From Spirogloea muscicola (taxonomy: Eukaryota > Streptophyta > Zygnematophyceae > Spirogloeales > Spirogloeaceae): a stretch of DNA of 35,105 nucleotides. The stretch is taken from contig WELB01000035.1 in assembly GCA_009602725.1 (NCBI GenBank), positions 339,894 to 374,998 of the forward strand, read 5' to 3'. This document shows, one piece after another, positions 31,177 to 35,105 of this stretch; positions within the stretch are counted from its first letter, which is position 1; the number at the start of each line of letters is the position of its first letter. The translations under genes were made by a program, and so were the position numbers. The notes under the pieces are model-generated. The model searched no databases, was not told the origin of the DNA, and saw nothing but the letters and a program-made list of their open reading frames with translations.

Positions 31177-34100
31177 TCAGTCTACTTCACGAGTACTCCT
31201 GACATGAGGCGGCATTTTGGCAACCATCACCGCCTTCGCTTTACCAATGTGATGGGAGACCTTCTGATGCAAGTCAAAAAACATAACCTTCAACTGCTGT
31301 ACCCAATTGTCGACCTTCGCCTCATGCTTCTCATAGAGCACAGGAAGAATGAACGCTCCAAACAAGCCTGCTCCAGATAAGCCAAAGTTAAGCAAACTTG
31401 CTGGAGTCTGATCTCTCAAGTCTGGACCGTCAGGGGCCGTCGTTACTGGTGTGACGTATATCAGCAATCTATGGTTTGGGGCCTGCTGCAGCAACAGGCG
31501 CACGCAGTAGCTGTCTGCTAAGGCAACAGCTAACTTCCACTCTAGCAAAGTCCCCAAGCAGTCTCGATCTACTCATGATTGCCTACCTTGCCAGTCAGGT
31601 GCACTCACCTAGTCCTACAAGGGTTCGGACATGAAAATACAAGGAGACAAGCTTCACCACGTACAGGAATGACATTAACTGCAACAGCAAGATTTGCATT
31701 TAAGACGGGAAAGTAAACAACTCCAAGACTTGCCTCAGAGCAAGACAGTGATGCTTTGACAATTTGCTTGCCAGAGAAACAATACAAGTTGCATTAGATA
31801 GAGAAACCCACCTCAAGGAATAAGGTCAAGTCCTTCTCGACAGCAACACGGTGCCCCAGAACAAGGATGTGATCATTCCAGAAAGCACGCAACTCCAGAG
31901 CAACCCTTGAGATTGCTTCCTCAGAAAGTTGCCAGCTCTCTGAAACGTCAGGGAGGCTGTCTAATAACCTGCTTGAGGGCCACGTAGGCAAGCTGTTAGA
32001 TAGCAGATAGCCCACTACTGTCTGCACAAGCTCTGCAGTGAATTCTGCAGTCAGTGCAGATCCACCACTGCGAGTACATCCGGCAGGTTGGAATAACCCC
32101 AAAAATTGCCGCAAACAAGATCAAGAAATAGAAAGTACCTCACGTCAGCCAATGGACGGATGCGGCTGTAGGTAAAGAGGGATAGGGAAATGTAAAGGGC
32201 GGCCGTGGCGACCAAGGACACCAAGGTGAAGTTGGAGGCAAAGAGGACACCGAACATAGCCAACAAGGCCAGGAAAGTTGACAAGGACATCAAGGTATCC
32301 CGCCAAAGCAGAGTATCGGCAACTGCAGAATAGCAGACAAGTAATGGATGTGGCCTTAGATAAGGTTGGCACAATTTAACAACTTGGCACCAACTTTTTG
32401 AGAGATCCCATGGACACCTCACTTTGTTCCGACCACAAGTCAGGATGCTGTGTCAGAGAGTCACAGCCATGAAATCACTGCATAGAGATTAAAGCATAAA
32501 GATAGAACCAAGATGGTGACGCGGCTAGGGAAGAAATGGTCAGATGACCTCTAAGACTTTTCAATAGCAGACTAAACATCAACAGTGCTTCCGCATGAAA
32601 CAGTGGACTGTGCATACCTTTACCGCTCCCCAATGCTCTGTGCACCTTGCTCGTGACGCTCGATTGAGCAGGGGCGTCGCTCCGGAGGTGCTGGAATGCG
32701 GCAATTGTTCGTCTGATGCCCTCCTCCAGCGGCACAGGAGGCGCGTAACCGAGCAGCCGGGCAGCGCGGCCGCAGTTGAAGCAGCGGGACAGTGTCGCCA
32801 AGCGGACGCGCGATGGAATGAAGTCGGACTTGGGCAGGTGGAACGCCTCCGCCAGGAACTCGTTCAGTTGCGCGATCGGCAGGATCAACTGCGCCGGCAG
32901 CTTGCCCACTGGCCTGCACGCCCAAGTGACCAGGGAGATGAGAGCACCGCTTCTGAGACTAGAGTAAGCAGCCAGATGTTAGGCTGCGAAGATGGACAGA
33001 ATTATCTGCCACATGGCGGGCTACCAGACTATAAAGTATCAGAGACTTTCAGTCAGGCCTTACAACACTTGGGTTACCAGATTAACATCAGATATCAGCT
33101 GTGGGCCAGCTCAACTGCTTTTTCATGCTCTTGGGGCTTGATCAGATGATCAGAAAGATCCCAAAAAAAGATGGTCCTCCTACACTCACACAGACTTTCA
33201 TGACCACGTTGCAGAGTGCTAGAGGCTCCGAGGCCAGCACAGGGAGGGGCATCGCAGTCACGTACCCGCTGTACCCCAGGGGGATGATCAGATCATACAG
33301 AAAGTCCCAGAACTTGCGGGGCTCGCCGTTGGTGATGAAGTATGCCTGCACAGACGATTGCAGGGGCGGAGCATGAGGGATTCACACACCAATATCACCA
33401 AATTAACACCAAAAGTATGACCACTGCTGTGACTGCAACAGCTACTGCAGCCAATGATGAGCAGCTACTCCCGCCCTGCGTCGCTTAGCCCATCCTTGTC
33501 CTCTTTGCAGTGTGATTAAGATAAGTCACAGCTTGGTGGAGCTAACAGTATCTGTTGCTGGTTGATAAGCAGCCTCCTAACAGAGTGAGGTCATGTGCTT
33601 ATGACAATAGCTGCTTCTGTTGCAGCCATGCAGACGGAGCTGCCGGTCACAAGGAGAACGACTTGAGCAGACCTTGCCAGCGGCGACGCCCTCGTCGGCG
33701 CTTCTCTGCCCGGGCGCCAGCACCGCCGCAGCACACAAGTGGGCGTGCGCCACATTCTCGACATACGTGTAGTCGGCAATGTTCTCGCCGCCGCCGATGA
33801 TGAACTTCATCTTGCCGCCACGGGCATTCCGCACTGTGGTGGGCAGCAGGACGGAGTCGCCAGGCCCGAAGACGCCGCTGGGCCGCAGCGCGGCGGTGGC
33901 CAGCGCCGGCCCGTTGGCCACCAGCACCAGCGCCTCCGCCTGCGCCTTGGTGTCGCAGTATGCGTCCATCGGCTGGCAGGGACGACGACAGCCCACATCG
34001 ACGACAATGTCGTCAAGGAGGCTGACCCGCAGGAAGCGTCGGTAGCTGCATGGCGACGGCCGGCGGCGGTCACCTTGTCGGGGACCGGGAGGCCCTCGTC

Positions 34101-35041
34101 GCCATCGCGGATCTCGTGGGTGCCGTCGAACACGATGCTCGCCGTGCTGGTGTACACGAGCTTCCGCACGCCCGCGCGCCGGCACGCGTCGATCACGTTC
34201 CGCGTACCTGGCCGTGGCAGGACGACGGGGCGCCCGGGGGCTCCTCTGCGACATCTCGTCAGCGCCCGCCTCAGCCGCCGACGTGGGGAGGCTTGCAAAG
34301 CGGCTGCCATGGCGAGCGAGCGGGCTTCGCTCACCGTTGACATTGACGTCGTACTGGTCCTGGAAGCGGCCGCTGTGCGGGTGGAGGCCCGCGGTGTGGA
34401 ACACGACGTCGGCGCCCTCCACGGCTGGCACACGCCGCCTCTATGCCCAAATCAGTGGCGGCAAGTGCGGAGAAATGGATTGCTTCAGGAATCAAACCAG
34501 CATCATGGGTTTGGAAGGCTAAGGGTTAGAGTCGAAGCTAAACCACTGACGTGGCGCGGCGCTCACCGCGGAGGACCTGGGCGGGCTGCGTGACGTCGCC
34601 CTGGAGGTAGGCGGCGCGGCCGGAGAGCAGCGCGGCGGCGAGCGGGCCGCCGGCCTCGTCGGGCGCCAGCACCAGGGGCCCCGGCTCGAGGTCCAGGATG
34701 CGCACGCTGCGCCAGCCGCCGGCCTCCAGCAGGCGCGCCACGAGGTGCCGCGCCACGAAGCCCCGCCCGCCGGTCACCAGACACACCTGGGGATCAAAGC
34801 CAGCTCACATGAGTGCCACTGCCAGAACACATGTCGGGCTGAAGGGGTAAGCTTCAATGCAGCAGCCGCAAGCAGGTGGGCTGTGGCCAGTGGTGTGTAC
34901 GGATGCGTAGGCATGAGCCAGGCGGAAGGAAGTGATGTGTATGGGGAGAGATAGAGAGAGAGCGAGTGAGAGAGCTAGCTCCCAGAGAAGGCAAGGCCAG
35001 CGAGAGAAGCGGCAAGCGGGCGTGCTCGCCTGCTCGTCCAT
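31177..35041 (-). CDS. Sterol-4-alpha-carboxylate 3-dehydrogenase (decarboxylating) fused to a reticulon domain
   Basis: Removes the C-4 carboxyl group and oxidises the 3-hydroxyl during sterol C-4 demethylation, using NAD(P), at the ER membrane. Exons: 35041-35030, 34786-34567, 34424-34335, 34207-34074, 33972-33673, 33345-33266, 32913-32618, 32322-32144, 32021-31812, 31678-31661, 31407-31177, giving about 589 residues (Arabidopsis 3BETAHSD/D proteins about 560). The N terminus has the Rossmann motif VTGGRGFVARHLV. EGADVVFHTAG, NVIDACRRAGVRKLVYTST and VFDGTHEI follow, then YCDTKAQAEALV (catalytic Tyr-x-x-x-Lys), RPSGVFGPGD, YTYVENVAHAHLCA and ITNGEPRKFWDF. LLGYAPPVPLEEGIRRTI ends the enzyme part. 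The reticulon part has two long hydrophobic hairpins (from TLLWRDTLMSLSTFLALL; from SLLNFGLSGAGLFGAFILP) with LSEEAISRVALELRAFWND between and LYEKHEAKVD after. It presumably anchors the enzyme in curved ER. The first coding exon (MDEQ) with a GC donor, and exons 9-10, are least certain. Confidence 0.88.
34945..34975. repeat. GA-rich tract in intron 1 of the sterol dehydrogenase gene
   Basis: GAGAGATAGAGAGAGAGCG and following GA units; CT-rich on the coding strand. Confidence 0.7.
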
Positions 35042-35105
35042 GGTGACTGGTAGCGGCGCCTGCGCCACGCGGCCCTTCCCGCAGGCGCCGCCGCCGCCGC
35101 CGCCG
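35042..35105 (-). promoter_or_regulatory. 5' UTR of the sterol dehydrogenase gene with a GCC/GGC run
   Basis: The sequence before the predicted ATG (minus strand) is GC-rich and ends at the window edge in at least six GCC units. If the true start lies further upstream the frame could continue through here, because no stop is visible. Confidence 0.4.

Noticed and set aside
33577-34593. Long frames on both strands (up to 284 codons) over the dehydrogenase exons
   Set aside because: They run across splice sites; only the segments matching the family motifs on the minus strand are real.

Overview
This is a nuclear DNA segment from a photosynthetic eukaryote of the green lineage, most likely a chlorophyte alga. 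Genes are split by many short (about 100-400 base) GT-AG introns, exons are GC-rich and introns closer to 50% GC. The gene set fits: a TAB2-type factor (DUF1092, restricted to cyanobacteria and photosynthetic eukaryotes), a sterol C-4 decarboxylating dehydrogenase fused to a reticulon domain (a known plant architecture), a plant-type peroxisomal acyl-CoA oxidase, a Golgi CASP protein and a plant-type F-box/kelch protein. The species cannot be fixed from sequence alone. All exon models were built by hand from reading frame, splice phase and family motifs.

Layout. (1) 1-4636, plus: 3' part of an SMP plus C2 lipid-transfer protein with a C-terminal membrane anchor, including a 19-base microexon. 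(2) 4637-6057: intergenic, with one copy of the local repeat. (3) 6058-11653, minus: complete 18-exon acyl-CoA oxidase ending in the peroxisomal signal AKL. (4) 11654-12424: shared upstream region of two divergent genes, with GGC runs. (5) 12425-14282, plus: complete 5-exon TAB2-like gene. (6) 14283-26960: accessory region of about 12.7 kb. It holds 5'-truncated 3' ends of a probable non-LTR retrotransposon on both strands, about twenty copies of a short GGGCTGG/CCAGCCC fold-back module, an F-box/kelch gene (minus, 21710-23744) with at least one frame break, a degraded direct duplicate of its 5' half (18790-20008), a CA-rich low-complexity block and an unrecognised coding-like stretch near 16214-17300. 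(7) 26961-30660, plus: complete CASP homologue. (8) 31177-35041, minus: 3-beta-hydroxysteroid dehydrogenase/C-4 decarboxylase with a C-terminal reticulon domain.

The core genes do not form one pathway. Three act on lipids or membranes (contact-site lipid transfer, sterol demethylation in the ER, peroxisomal beta-oxidation) and CASP is a Golgi membrane protein, but eukaryotic neighbourhood is weak evidence for joint function. The most unusual part is the repeat cluster: truncated LINE tails and fold-back elements share a hairpin module, and one copy of that module marks an insertion/deletion difference between the two F-box copies.
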